From: Augochlora pura
Taxonomy: Eukaryota; Arthropoda; Insecta; Hymenoptera; Halictidae
Direction of reading: 5' to 3'
Assembly: GCF_028453695.1 (NCBI RefSeq)
Contig: NC_135778.1
Coordinates: 32,973,214 to 33,037,213, forward strand
Length of the DNA stretch: 64,000 bases
The position numbers were made by a program, and so were the translations under genes. Below, in pieces: positions 1 to 11,114 of the stretch. Under the pieces are notes generated by a model that saw nothing but the letters and a program-made list of their open reading frames with translations, was not told where the DNA came from and made no database searches. Position 1 is the first letter of the stretch. The number at the start of each line of letters is the position of its first letter.

Positions 1-89
1 AGCGAAGAGTTCCGCGAATACTTGAGGCACGTTGCTCGCGAAAGAAATTAGCAACACTGTCCTAAAACTGCTCAAAATCTGTCCGAATT

Positions 90-325
90 TTTACGGGCTA
101 AATAGAATTTAAATGAAGACACTCTGAAATATTCCATATCAGAGTTTATCAATTCTAAAGATCAGAATTTGTTTAAAACAGGCATTTCTGTATTGATATC
201 TTGTTGGAAAAGGTGTAGTATAGCAAACGGGGCATATTTTGATTAAATCAACAGCATTTAAAAAGAGATATACAGTTTTATATATTTACGTAAACATCCG
301 ACATTTCATATGCACCAACCTAATA
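90..325 (+). repeat. Dispersed ~236-bp repeat, copy 1
   Basis: This stretch is repeated almost in full at 13194-13430, same orientation, about 90% identical by eye with essentially no indels. Shared landmarks include gggctaaatag, ctgaaatattccatatcag, aagatcagaatttgttta, gcaaacggggcatattttg and catatgcaccaacctaata. Similarity stops abruptly at both ends. No terminal inverted repeat, poly-A tail or coding frame is visible, so the class of element is unknown; a fragment of an interspersed transposon is the simplest reading. Confidence 0.8.
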
Positions 326-340
326 AATATACACTACTAT

Positions 341-602
341 ATCTTTCGAAAAAGATCGACTTGGAAGATGAAGATCAAAATGAAGAATCAGTGGAAAAGA
401 AAAAGATGCGATAACGAACATTGTTCAATCTCTCGAAAAAGATCGACTTGGAAGATGAAAAACAAAATAAAGTAGAATAAGAAGAAGATAAAAAATCGAA
501 CATTGTCCTACAGAAAATCCTATACTGCAACGGGGTCGGAAAATCGACTCGGAGTACGGAGAAGAACTCAAAGCAGAAGAAAAAGTCGTAAGGGAACGTT
601 GT
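341..602 (+). repeat. Three degenerate tandem copies of ~87-100 bp
   Basis: The sequence cgaaaaagatcgacttgg begins at 347 and again at 434, exactly 87 bp later (29 codons). A more diverged third copy has ggaaaatcgactcgg near 539. Each unit ends with a version of cgaacattgttc (near 415, 497 and 592). One frame reads KKIDLEDE in copies 1 and 2, but stops interrupt it and I do not recognise a protein. It directly follows the 236-bp repeat and is absent after that repeat's second copy. Confidence 0.7.
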
Positions 603-1200
603 CCCGCGGAAAGCAGGCTAATTCTATGGTAAACGCCGGGAGTTTTCTTGAACAAATGGTGCTCGCCGAGGCGGATTAGAGCGGGCAGGTCCTCCTCCGA
701 CAACAAAAGCCCGGCACCGGTTCGCAACGGGCTTGCGACGCGGATCGACCCGTCATACTAGCCGGTGCTCGCGTGCAAAAAATACGTTAATTCCGCGGAA
801 CTTGCATGACCGTGCAAATAAATAAAACGGCGACACATGCACGGGCCGCGGCACACAGGGACACGGCGGGCTCTCGCGCGGCCTGCTCGGCGTATTTTAT
901 ATTTTATCCGGTTCGAATGATTGATTGCGCTCCGGCCGGCGGGGTTCTGCCCGGCCCGATACCATCTCGCGGAATGCCCCGACTGTACTTGTCGTTTCAC
1001 GCATTGTTTATTATTGTCCGATGCTTTTATCGCGATCGTCGTCGACGTCGCCCGCTCCCGGCGACGACGACCGCGCCGGACTCGCGTTTTCCGCGGAAAG
1101 CCGTCTTCGATGCCGAACTGAAAACCACGCGGAACGGACCGGGGAAAATAACGGACAGCTCGGGAAAAGAGTAGCCTAAGTTGTAGCAAATTATAACTGG
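603..1200. other. GC-rich block, no gene recognised
   Basis: CpG-rich sequence, open in several frames on both strands at once (for example 806-1174 plus and 758-1189 minus). The translations are arginine-, alanine- and proline-rich without a domain. That pattern is expected of GC-rich non-coding DNA. No repeat or RNA gene seen. Confidence 0.6.
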
Positions 1201-1534
1201 AATCATTGCGACGCGAAGCTACAATGCTTGAATCATTTTGTAGATTAAAGCAGGGAATTTATCGAATTTATCTCAATGACGTCGATTAAAAATTGTGATT
1301 TAAATGGGCATTCTGTAGAAGAGAATTATTTGTAATGTTACAAATGGTAATAATTGAGTTTTAATTGGTGTAACGATTTTTATAAAAGTGATTGGTGTAT
1401 TGCTGTCATGATACACTCCAAGTAAAAAGTGATGGATATTGTGTCTAGCTAATTCCAGATAAATTCCATTTTACTCTCTGTTAGGGTGCGAAATTAAAGC
1501 GATATAAAAATTTTATTGGGGAGTGAAACCCTAG
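1201..1534. other. AT-rich spacer, nothing recognised
   Basis: AT-rich sequence without open frames of note. It may contain further decayed A/B repeat material, but no convincing core motif is visible. Confidence 0.5.
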
Positions 1535-1930
1535 TAAATGTCAGGATTGAAGTCTTCGTTTTCTAACGAGGTCAAGAACGTTGATATACGATTTCTTTTG
1601 CTGATTTATCGCATACTGAATGAAAAGTATACAGTCGATATTAGTTCAGCGTCAGAAAGTGTCAATATTTGATTATTGTCACATTGCGAAAAAAAATCGT
1701 AGGAGGATTCAACTAGGCTCATTTCAAAGAGTAAAACCTCCTCTTTGGAGACGTCTATATCGTTCTGATCGAATAAAATTTTGTACTAGACTACAGAGAA
1801 GAAAATAATCGCCCTTATGGCTTGCCCAAGGAAGTGTCGACATTTGCCTTACTATAAGTCCGTAAAAAAATCAAACGACCACCTACATAAGCTCATTTTA
1901 AACTATGAAATCTTCTCTTTCGACAGTGCT
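1535..1930 (+). repeat. A/B dispersed repeat, cluster 1
   Basis: Module B lies at about 1540-1622: a gaagtcttcgttttctaacg core, then tacgatttcttttgctgatttatcgca. Module A lies at about 1672-1760, with cattgcgaaaaaaaatcgta then ctcatttcaaagagtaaaac at 1718. A weaker A-like core, ctcattttaaactatgaaa, is near 1891. The modules follow the B-A order seen in the other plus-oriented clusters. Confidence 0.75.
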
Positions 1931-2624
1931 AACTTGTTTCCACCGAAAAAAATTTCATACGAAGCTACAGGCAAACAGCAGACACTACTACAACCCAGAC
2001 TGAAAACTTCAATTAATTCGACTACACGCACACAACATAGATAATAAATTATTTACAGCGTTATCAATAGTAATCACGTGCTATCATTCGTAAATTAGCA
2101 TGAACCTAATACAAGAAACTGGAACCTAACCTCCAACCCCTTCCCAGCGCCCGCTGAATAAGCGAAGCGAACGCGATTTATCGCGCGTGTTTGAAAAATT
2201 GCATCGGAACCGTGTTTGCACCTAGTGCATTCGAACGGGAACGACGATGGGACGGAGTAACGGGAAGAGGAGGGGGGGGGGGCGACGGTCCGGAGGGGGC
2301 ACGGAGAGGAGAAAAAATGAGGCAAAACTGTATCGGAAGATAATGAGGGGGTAGCCGTGTGCCGGTGATCGGGTCCATTCACCGCAGAAGAGGAATAACA
2401 CGAAGCAACCGAGACGCCAACTATTATAGATGCAGCTCGACGATGCTGCGAAAAAGAAGGCCACGGTTACTCGATCGATCGGGGTTTTCCAAAAATTGTA
2501 TTACCCCAACAAATCGCTGGCTGCCCGCTGCCAAGCAACCGTGGAAAAATTGACAGTGCTTTTCTGCAATAATAAGGTTTTCTACCAGTTTACCTGAATC
2601 TTATATTTTTATCATCTATATTTT
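1931..2624. other. Mixed-composition spacer with a G run
   Basis: No gene recognised. A pure run of 11 G lies at 2272-2282 inside a purine-rich stretch (2221-2360). Open frames here are short and have no domain. Confidence 0.5.
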
Positions 2625-3735
2625 ACATTATATTATATTATATTATATCTTATTATTCTTATTTATTTTTGTTACTATTACTATTATTATCGTTGTTATT
2701 GCCACTATTATTACAAATTAAACTACAATTAAGTGGGTCATAACTCGCAGCATTTATTACTAGACTGCGTCTAGCGGCCACTCCAGTGACGGGAGCGAAA
2801 CATTTATTACTCAACCACGGATTTTTATGCAAAATAAAAACCGTTTGCATTAATTTCAAGTTACAGCAACTGCGTACACATCCATTTTTCTTATTAATAA
2901 TTTTCGCGTGTTCATAGGAATACGACAGTATTTGTGAATTCATTGCGCGTTTTTTACTGTTTTGCATTTAAACTAGATACTTTTCTCATGGGTATATAAA
3001 AAAGTTCATAGTTTATTTGTTTAGACTACAGAGTTTTTATTTGTTATTTTATGACAAAAATGGGTAATTACAATTTAGAACGGTGAAAATATTAAAATAA
3101 TTGCAAATAGATAAATTGTTAATACTAGAACTAAGAAAAACCAGTCGAAATGACTGATTTCTGGATTCCGCTTTTATAATTGCTGATACCGTATAAACAT
3201 TTTAGTCGGAAATCTTTACGGGAAGTTCATTATTTAAACATATGTTATAATAAAAAATATAGGAGGTTTAAATAAATCCAATCTTGTCATGGTTTTAAAA
3301 TATTATACAGTTAAAATAATATAAAATAATATATTAATAATTTCACCGATAGAAGTAGATGTCCTCTAAGCTTTTTTAATATTTTACAAATTTTCATTAC
3401 CCTTTTCTGTCATAAGCACGAAAAATATACAATCTAAATAAATAAAATATGTATTTTACGCACTAATAACAAAGATGAGCAACTCAAATTCAAAATTGCA
3501 AAATTTCAAACACTATTTCAAAAACGAAATCCTTTCGTCGATTTCTTCCGTCACAATTGTCGAAAACAATTTTTATTCGACACAAAAATCTACGGTCTGT
3601 CTATTACAAATTAGTGTTAAAAGACACGACATCTCCAGTCACATGATGCGTTAAAATTGACCAGCAAGGATCGCGAATTGAAAAATCCTCTCTGGCGAAA
3701 GAATGTTCTAGGGTCGACGCTAATGGCTGCTAAAA
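2625..3735. other. AT-rich stretch with TATTA/TTA simple repeats
   Basis: Low-complexity TATTA and TTATTA repeats fill about 2625-2720. The rest is AT-rich with many stops in all frames. I see no gene or recognisable mobile element. Confidence 0.55.
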
Positions 3736-3762
3736 TTGCAGTATTCTACGCTCTTCCACTTC

Positions 3763-3870
3763 GAGAAAGAGAACGAAATAAAGAGACAGACGAGAGAAAG
3801 AGAAACAAGAGAGAGAGAAAGCAATAGAGCGAGAGAGAGAGAGAGAGAGAGGAGAGAAGGAGAGGACAGA
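3763..3870 (+). repeat. GA-rich microsatellite
   Basis: Almost pure purine tract on the plus strand with an uninterrupted (GA)n core at 3831-3851. The serine/leucine or arginine/glutamate open frames crossing it on both strands are products of the dinucleotide repeat. Confidence 0.9.
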
Positions 3871-4500
3871 GTGTCGTGGTTTCTCTATCTTCTGTGGGTA
3901 TACTTGAACGAGCTCGCGCCGTAGCCAATAAATTTTTCGCGTTACCTGTACCAATAAAATGAGATAGCGGGAGTAGAGGAGGCATCGACGCGATCCTGAA
4001 ACAACTATACTTATCGAGGATCGTGCCTCGCAGGGTCTGATGGAACCCCGCGTTTTCAGTCCCGCTTCTGTAATTACTATCCTCCTCGCGTATACAGGAT
4101 CGTTGCCTCTTTACTCCGGTTCGTGCCAAAAACGAGAACTTTCCTCCCTCCCCGGCCCCGCGCAGCCCCTGCCTCTCCACGTTGTTTCTTCACCGAGACC
4201 CGGTTTATAGTGTGTCAATACCGCCTGCGAAATCGTTCTTTGTCATCTACGTTCACCGTGTTCCCCGGCTACGCCGCAACAAAAACTGCAGAAATCCAGC
4301 ATTTCCGCGATGCGCAACACTCCCGGGTCTATTCCGTCGACTTTTTCTCGTTGGTCAATCGTTTCGCTACGATTGTAGTACGTCGGGACGGCTACGACGA
4401 TGCCAGTACACGCAGCAGTCGCGGAATAATGTTCGTCGTTCTTTGGAGATCGTCGTTGATTTTATGATCGAACGCGAGGAACAGGGTTGCGTTTGCAGTT
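3871..4500. other. Moderately GC-rich block, no gene recognised
   Basis: Overlapping open frames on both strands (3746-4180 minus, 4123-4467 and 4182-4502 plus) contradict each other and show no domain, so they are taken as chance. No RNA gene or repeat seen. Confidence 0.5.
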
Positions 4501-5773
4501 GATGACCTATATACATGTATAGTGGTTGATGTCTTTTTTTAAATTAGTAAATGTGAGATAAGGAATTTTTTGTTATTAAAATGTTGTTAGTTAATTATAT
4601 TTCGACAGCTAAGATATATTTATCTAGAAGAGATATCTTATGTATTTTATTTCATATTATATTCTATTATTCTATTCTGTTCTATTATCCTACCCCATTT
4701 TATATAATATCTTATCCTAATTTATATTTTGTAAACACGTAAATAAATTGAAAATTTATTACGAGTTTTCGATTTCGTGAAATCATTATAACTTGATCTA
4801 AATATCACAACTATAGTTACCAATAATTTTTACACATACTAAGTAGAAATTGTAACAATTCATATGATTATTGCATATATATAGGGTATGCTTAAAAGTT
4901 TACAAGATGAAAATATTTATCTCAAAAACGTCGGTACTTTGGAAATTATAAAGGGGGTTGAGAATTATCATCACGATCTTCCTTCTTCATAGTGATTGAC
5001 TATTAATTAATGATATAATATACATAACTAATTCGAGGTTATGGCGGTATTTATCCAGTGATTGAACTGCATAGTGTTTTTGTCATTATTTTTAAAACTA
5101 TTCTTTCCGTATATGAGTATAATCGTACAACGTGTTGAGGACATATGATTCAGTATATAATATAAAATAAATAATATAGTATAGTAATAGTATAGTAGTA
5201 TAATATACTATAAATATTATATATTATATAAGTATAATAAACTATAATATGAAAAAATAAGCTATTCTGTCCGAATAGAAGGGTAGAAAGATTTTGTAAC
5301 ATTTGAAATTCTGTAACTCGATAAAAAAATATCGTATCACAATGCAAATTAGCTAATTTTAAAGAGTAGGATCTGTACTTTCCATCTACCTAAATTGTTT
5401 TCTATGTTAACAATATCACAAATGATTGTAGAGTGTTTTCATAACTGTTCTAAGAGAAGGAGCACTCACTGTTACATAACCTGTTAATCACTACGCAATA
5501 TCCAGTAAATAACTATAATTCTTATTAATCTATTCATATTTAATGGTTTCTATATTTCTCCTCGTGTTTTACGCAGATCCTGAATTTCTCTATTACTTCC
5601 TCCGTCTTTTTACTACGATAACATTAATTTTTATTATTCGATTTTCAGAACAATTCTATATTTCTCAGAGCTACCCTTTTAAACAATACCAAGAACACTG
5701 TAAAAGAATAACAAAATACATCAAAAGAGTCTTGTAAAAACCTCAATCTACCATTTACGATCTGATAAAACTA
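4501..5773. other. AT-rich stretch with TA-type low complexity
   Basis: Strongly AT-rich. TATAGTA-type low-complexity sequence occupies about 5150-5250. Near 4880 tatagggtatgcttaaaagt resembles a Tc1/mariner-type terminus, but no partner end is visible. No gene recognised. Confidence 0.5.
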
Positions 5774-5947
5774 TTAATCCTTTGCACTCGAAGTCATTTT
5801 AATATCATCATTATCACATTAATATCATCAGTTTCTCTATTTAACAATTTTTTAAATCTATACTTTGTTGTTAGAAAAATTATCTGGTGACGTGATAGAT
5901 CAATTATAATGACATCTCAGAGTCACCACTCTAGTGCAAAGGGTTAA
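5774..5947. mobile_element. 166-bp MITE with TTAA target duplication, piggyBac type
   Basis: The element proper is 5778-5943. It is bounded by TTAA at 5774-5777 and 5944-5947. The left end reads TCCTTTGCACTCGA and the right end, reverse-complemented, CCCTTTGCACTAGA, differing at two positions over 14. A second, weaker inverted similarity lies just inside (gtcattttaatatcat against gtcattataattgat). The interior is AT-rich and non-coding. TTAA duplications and CCC-starting ends are hallmarks of the piggyBac superfamily, so this is probably a non-autonomous derivative. A further TTAA followed by CTCCTTGCACTACGA starts at 5950 and may be the end of an adjoining relative. Confidence 0.75.
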
Positions 5948-6182
5948 AATTAACTCCTTGCACTACGATTCCTTTCGCGCTGCGTTGATTAGCACTTATT
6001 TGTCCTTAATATTTTTAATCATATGACAAGACGATTTTTGTTTCTTTTACTGTCTATATGTACTTTTCTTTCTGGACTTTGATGAGAGAAGAATTTATCT
6101 TCATTTCGATGTAGAAGAAATTAATAATGTTCATATTTAGTAGATTTTATCCGTTTCCATTTTATCCAATCAACGCGAACAA

Positions 6183-6224
6183 TCTCTCTCGCTCCCTCCC
6201 TCTCTCTCTCTCTCTCCCTCTCTA
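6183..6224 (+). repeat. CT microsatellite
   Basis: Pyrimidine tract of mostly CT dinucleotides, including ccctctctctctctctctcc. Confidence 0.9.
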
Positions 6225-7030
6225 AAATCCGCAGTCTAATAATTACACACACCCAATGAGAATCACTAAATAGTTATCAATAACACAATTCCGAAGAAAA
6301 CCAGCGACGCGCACAGCAATAAAAACGGAACCCCGTCGTCGCGTTTCCCGGTAGCGTTCCGGCGGTTTCCGTTGCGGATCGTCGGCGAAGGAGCAGGCCG
6401 CTCGCCGGCGGGCGTTTATCGCGGCAATTTGCGGGACAGTTCGTAAGGAACTCGGGGCGATTGTCCCGCGGGCATTAATTGGCTACATTATACACCGCGC
6501 GGTCCGGCGCGGAACGGCCGGGAAATCGAGCGTGACGATCAACCGGGACGATCTGCATCGCGGCGCATAACCCCGGAGATATGAGCAGCAGGAAAATAAT
6601 TTCGCGGGAGTACTCGGCGTAGTGTATCGTAAAGTTGCCGAGAAGAGGAGGGGAGGGCAGGGAAGGGGGGGGAAGCGAGGATTCTGCATCTCCGCGAGCA
6701 CAGATCTCGCGACGATACTCAGCGCGGGGCTCGTTCGCGGTCCCGTTCCGTTCGGTATCTCCGCGCCGCCCGTTCCGAAATCTTCACGGTTACCGGGGGA
6801 AATTCGCGTTAATTGCTGCCTTTAGCCGGTTAATTAGCGGCGACCCGCTAGCCTAATCGTCCGCCGCCAGCCTGGCCGCTCTGTTTGCTTACGCGACCGT
6901 CCAAACAGCAACGAACTAGACGAATTCGACGATGCTGTCCGAGATTATACAAATTGCCTCGTTCATTCCTCGTCGCTTTTCATACGTGACGGAATTTTTG
7001 TCGGTGATTTTCAGTTAATTAATCATTCTT
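6225..7030. other. GC-rich block, no gene recognised
   Basis: CpG-dense sequence, highest around 6330-6560. Open frames at 6483-6701 minus and 6622-6856 plus overlap and lack domains. A purine-rich patch with a G run lies near 6640-6675. Confidence 0.55.
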
Positions 7031-7355
7031 CGTTCGACTACAGTGTGCTCCGTTTAATAGGACACGGAGTATTGGCTTGGTTTTAAAAGTAATTGATTAT
7101 GGATATATCTTGCATCACTGTGAAATGATGCAATTGTTGATAATACGTAAGTTAGTCTTTTATAGTAAACAGGTTTTGAATAAATATTCTTTTTGTAGCT
7201 TCGAACCATTCCGAGATAGTTTATTGTAGTTGGACGGAACATTCTCTGTATATTTTTCGCTAAAGTTTACGTAAAAAGGTACAGCTCTTTTTGTTGCACT
7301 TTATATTGTTGTTTAGTTTTCCAGTTCTAGGATTGAATATTTTTAGAACATTAAT
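7031..7355. other. AT-rich spacer, nothing recognised
   Basis: No open frame with a recognisable product, no repeat signature and no RNA gene seen. Confidence 0.5.
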
Positions 7356-7730
7356 GACGTCCAAATAATTCCAAAAAATATTGAAACATTAAATAGCTCC
7401 GTCTAAGAACAAAAGAATGCCAGTTCAGCCCCAACCCCCTTATACGGCTCTTTGTCCTTTAATTCTTCAAATTGACCATCATATATTCTTCTTACGTCCC
7501 ACTAAAGCTATCTTATTTTCAGTTTTATAAATATGAACCATATAATACATATAATATATATTAAGTACATAAGATATTGAGTAAATAATGCCAAACACAA
7601 ATAATAAAATACAACCCTCGGCAATCCCATGTCCAAAAAAATATTAAAACTTCAAATGGCACCGCAAAAGAATGAAAAAATGCCACCGCGGTCCCCCAAC
7701 CCCTTTAAACGGCACTTGGTCCGGGTCCAG
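7356..7730 (+). repeat. Degenerate two-copy tandem repeat, 263-bp period
   Basis: The segment around atgccagttcagccccaacc (7417) recurs as atgccaccgcggtcccccaa (7680), 263 bp later. Both are preceded by a similar AT-rich stretch with ccaaaaaa-type and tattgaaac/tattaaaac motifs, and followed by ttataCGGCtcttTGTCC against ttaaaCGGCactTGGTCC. The copies are well diverged. Confidence 0.55.
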
Positions 7731-8429
7731 GCGATTCGTAAAACCGGGCCGCTCTATTAATTCGGGGGAACGTGCCGGCGGCGTCGGTGGCAAGCGTCCA
7801 CGGGCGTATTATCCGCTCGCGTTCGGCTCTGCGGACATTATCGGCGAATAATGCACCGGTCCGTGGCCGCGTAGTCGAAGTATTGATGTCCTGGCAAACG
7901 GTTCCAGCCACTTCCTAGCCCGTTGTGCTACCCTGGCTCGAGGTCCGCCTGGAATCAATGAGAAATCCACCAGTCACCGTTCGCCGCCGGCTTTTTAACT
8001 CGCCGGAATCGATGGACGAGCGGCCGGGACTCCCCGTCGCGTCGATACGCGCCGCGGACGGCTGTCGTGATCGAAACGGACGGACATTTTTATTCCGCTC
8101 TGGGGACGCCGTGCCGAGGATTTTCCGCGCGGAGACGGAAAGCCCGGCTCCGTCCCCGGGATCAGCCGGTTTTATTTATTGGAACGTGTATCGACTAGGA
8201 CGCGAGCAGGACGTTCCTTGGGGGAAACCCCGTGATTAAGTTCCGGCGGTGGCCGACAGGTGGCTCCAGGTGTAGCTACTGTCGGATTTAAATGAAGGAC
8301 AATTTTCCTTGGCGGGGTGTGTATGTTTTTTTGGGTGTACTGTAACAAAATGGTCGATCTTTTAGTTAAAGCGCAATTTTGCGAATGTCACCTTTTGTTG
8401 CGCGATAAGATACTGATATTTGGTGTGCT
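7731..8429. other. GC-rich block, no gene recognised
   Basis: CpG-rich to about 8280, then AT-rich. Open frames (7705-7911 minus, 7925-8239 plus) have no recognisable domain. Confidence 0.5.
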
Positions 8430-9095
8430 GTAACATTGAAGGGTAAAATCGTAGGATAATGAACCATAGCTCGTTCCAAAGAGTGGAATCTGTTCTTTAC
8501 AGGCAGCTAAGTTATATTGCGATAGAGCTGTAGTATCCTTAGTAATTATGATTTTAGTATCAATCGTCGTTTTTTGACCATTTTCGACTTTAAGGAACTA
8601 CGAAGGCTTTAAACAATTTCTTTTATGAAAGTATAGTGATCTTAAGGAGTGAAGTCTCCCCTTTCGGTGAAGACTAAACAAAGAATCCTGCCATTTTTTC
8701 CTGCCGTTTTATAGCTATTTGTGTCGAACGTGTACGGCGAGCAGCCGAAATCGAGGGTCTCTGTTTTCGGGAAGGATTCTACGATATTGAAAACACTGTT
8801 ACTCTGCCAAAAAAAATCGCAGGGCAATGATCCTTATCTCCTTTCGAAGCACAAAGATTCCACTTTCAATATATCTACATAATTTTTATTGAAAAAAATG
8901 TTTACCCTAAAACTGAGACAGAACCCTAAACAAGATAAATACCCAACTTTGTCGAGTTCGAACTTCTGCACGGACTTCACTAAATTTTTCCTGGGACTGT
9001 ATCCGACATAATGTAACAAAACAAAGCCTTAGTTTTACAACTGTGCCAAAGACATTGCTCTACGATTTTTCTTCACCGTAACAGAACGCTTAGAT
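8430..9095 (+). repeat. A/B dispersed repeat, cluster 2 (A-B-A-B)
   Basis: Four modules alternate. A at about 8432-8520 (gtaaaatcgtaggataatga, then ctcgttccaaagagtggaat). B at about 8630-8705 (gagtgaagtctcccctttc). A at about 8797-8890 (ccaaaaaaaatcgcagggca, then tcgaagcacaaagattccac). B at about 9003-9080, ending ctacgatttttcttcaccg. This is two consecutive units of about 360 bp in one orientation. Confidence 0.8.
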
Positions 9096-9628
9096 TGACA
9101 ACAGCACTGCCAGCGTTGCTCAGACTCCTCAAATCTGCGCCGACTATAGATATTTAAACCACCGCAAAGTCCTATAAACTAAATGATTATTCAACGAACA
9201 TCGTTTTATTTCGCAGGTCAAATCCTGCCCCGCGGAACAGCTGAAACCGGGCGGCGTCAAAAAATGAGCTGTTAAAACCGTGCGCGGCGTGCCACCTGTA
9301 AGATCCGCAAACAGGTTTTTAAACCGGCGAGGACAATTTCCCTGGCAACAGGACGGGCTGGAAAAATCGCGGCGGCGCGAGACGAGAGGCTGCCGGATAG
9401 CTTCGAGCGGGCAACTGGTCCACCGGCTGTTCTTTTGCTCTTATTTTTCGGTCGTTCCGCGCTGGCAACTTTTTCGACGGAACGTGGACGCGCGCGGTTA
9501 TCCGTTCGCCGGTATAACTCGAGGCGGACTCTAGTTGCGGCGCAGATTTATTAGCGATAGAGCAGCTCGATAGGCAGTCGTGCATCACCACGCCCAGCTC
9601 GCGGAGGCACACGCAGCTTACCCCGCGA
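9096..9628. other. GC-rich block, no gene recognised
   Basis: AT-rich to about 9210, then GC-rich. The open frame at 9280-9534 plus lacks a domain and is overlapped by long minus-strand frames created by the neighbouring GA tract. Confidence 0.5.
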
Positions 9629-9922
9629 TCGAGAGAGCGAGAGAGTGCCGGAACGATGGAGAGAGAGAGAGGGCGAGAGGGGAAATAAGCGAGAGCAGTA
9701 GGGAATAAGAGATAGAGAGAGCGCTTTAGGGAATAAGAGATAGAAAATAAGAGAGAGATAGCAGTAGAAAATAAGAGAGACAGCAATAGAGAAAGAGAGA
9801 GAAAGAGAGCGAGAGAGAGAATAAGAGAAAGAGAGAATAGGAGAAAGAGAGCAGTAGAGAATAAGAAAGAGAGAAAGCGGTAGCGAATGAGAGAGCCAGA
9901 GATCTGGCGGTAGAGGATAAGA

Positions 9923-9964
<42 letters not shown>
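9629..9964 (+). repeat. ~335-bp purine (GA/GAAT) tract
   Basis: The plus strand is almost entirely purine. A loosely repeated unit like agtagagaataagagagaga recurs, with versions near 9695, 9760, 9850, 9880 and 9910. The tract ends in a pure (GA)n at 9929-9964. The long leucine/serine-rich minus-strand open frames (up to 220 residues) are the translation of this repeat and are not genes. Confidence 0.9.
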
Positions 9965-9965
<1 letters not shown>

Positions 9966-10574
9966 GGCTTGCCCGATGCAACGATGTGCAACAAACACCC
10001 CGGCGAGAAACGCAACGTAACCGACGGTCCGGCCCGGTTTAATGCTATGCCTGCTCGCTCGATCGAGCAGCTCCGATGCGCAACGGCCTTTTCGATTTCT
10101 CGCCCTTGGGCCCCGGGACGCGGAGCGAGGCGCTCCCGCAATTTCCAGGCTGCCCCGGCCTCTCCCCACCTACCCGGAATCCTGCCACGGCGGCACTTAA
10201 TTATTCGATCGAGTCGAAAAATCGTTTCAGACAGATTTTTCGATCAGCCCGGCTGCGAAAGCATCCCCACGTGTTTCGCGGGGCGCCGGGGTTAGTCAGG
10301 GAAAGGGAAGACTCACGAACGGCGAGCAACGAAACGATAATTACAAGGAAATCGAGTGCGAACGAGCCAGTTATCGGCGGGGATCAGACCGCGCGCCACC
10401 GACCCGGTCCGGGCACCGAGAGACAAAGAGATAAAGAGAGGAGAGAACGGGGAATCTGTGTCAGAGGTTGCTTATGCCTCGGATTTATGGGTTTGATTAC
10501 CGTCGAGCATACGTGCCGCGATTTTCTATGGGTGGATCGTGATCCTCCACGCCTACCGTGCTCTCGCTGCCTCC
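9965..10574. other. GC-rich block, no gene recognised
   Basis: Open frames at 9927-10295 and 10076-10738 plus are domain-free and overlap minus-strand frames. Nothing repetitive is seen apart from flanking dinucleotide tracts. Confidence 0.5.
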
Positions 10575-10740
10575 CCCTCGCCCTCCCCCTCCCTCCCCCT
10601 CTCTCTCTCTCTCTCTCCCTGCGCCGTCCACCTTCTCGCCCTTCGCCCTTCGCGCGAGCATCCCTCGCCGCCGCGTATAAAGTTATCGGGGCCCTCTCCG
10701 CCGAGAGAAGACGAAGAGAGAGAGAGAGAGCCACGTAAGT
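10575..10740 (+). promoter_or_regulatory. Candidate promoter: CT tract, TATA box, GA tract, splice donor
   Basis: In order on the plus strand: a pyrimidine tract with (CT)n at about 10597-10618, a good TATA box in GC-rich context (ccgcgTATAAAGttat, TATA at 10676), a (GA)n tract at about 10708-10730, and a near-consensus 5' splice donor, cacGTAAGTgt, at 10735-10740. GAGA/CT elements beside TATA boxes are known from insect promoters. The arrangement could mark a short first exon starting about 30 bp after the TATA box. No coding exon is visible downstream, so this remains speculative. Confidence 0.25.
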
Positions 10741-11114
10741 GTCCATTGTCTACTCGGGGCATTATGCTGGCCGCGGGCAGGCCCGTCCCGCTTCTCGCCG
10801 AGTTTATCGGCGGCCAGGTATAATTTCACTTTTATCATCGCGATACCACCTCTCCCGATCTTCCCTGGCGAGCGCGACTCGATCCTAGATCCGAGATCCC
10901 GAGCTCTCTCGAGTCGCGCTGTTGCGTAACGGAGACTGTTGCTTAAGTCTCCGGTCGAATTTTCGGGATGGGAGGAGCGTGGACGGGGCTTCATAGTTTG
11001 GGGTAATGAGGCTCTCTTGCTTCTGGGAGCGACGTATGCTGTTGTTCGGGGCAGACTTTATTGTGCAGGTTTTATTTTGCGGTAGAATAGTGTTTGCGTT
11101 CTGATCTGTTTGGG
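10741..11114. other. GC-rich to mixed spacer, nothing recognised
   Basis: No gene, repeat or RNA signature seen. If the upstream promoter candidate is real, this would be the start of its first intron. Confidence 0.4.

Noticed and set aside
9319..10169. Leucine/serine-rich minus-strand open frames of 147-220 residues
   Set aside because: They are translations of the GA/CT tract in three overlapping frames; no domain or codon signature.
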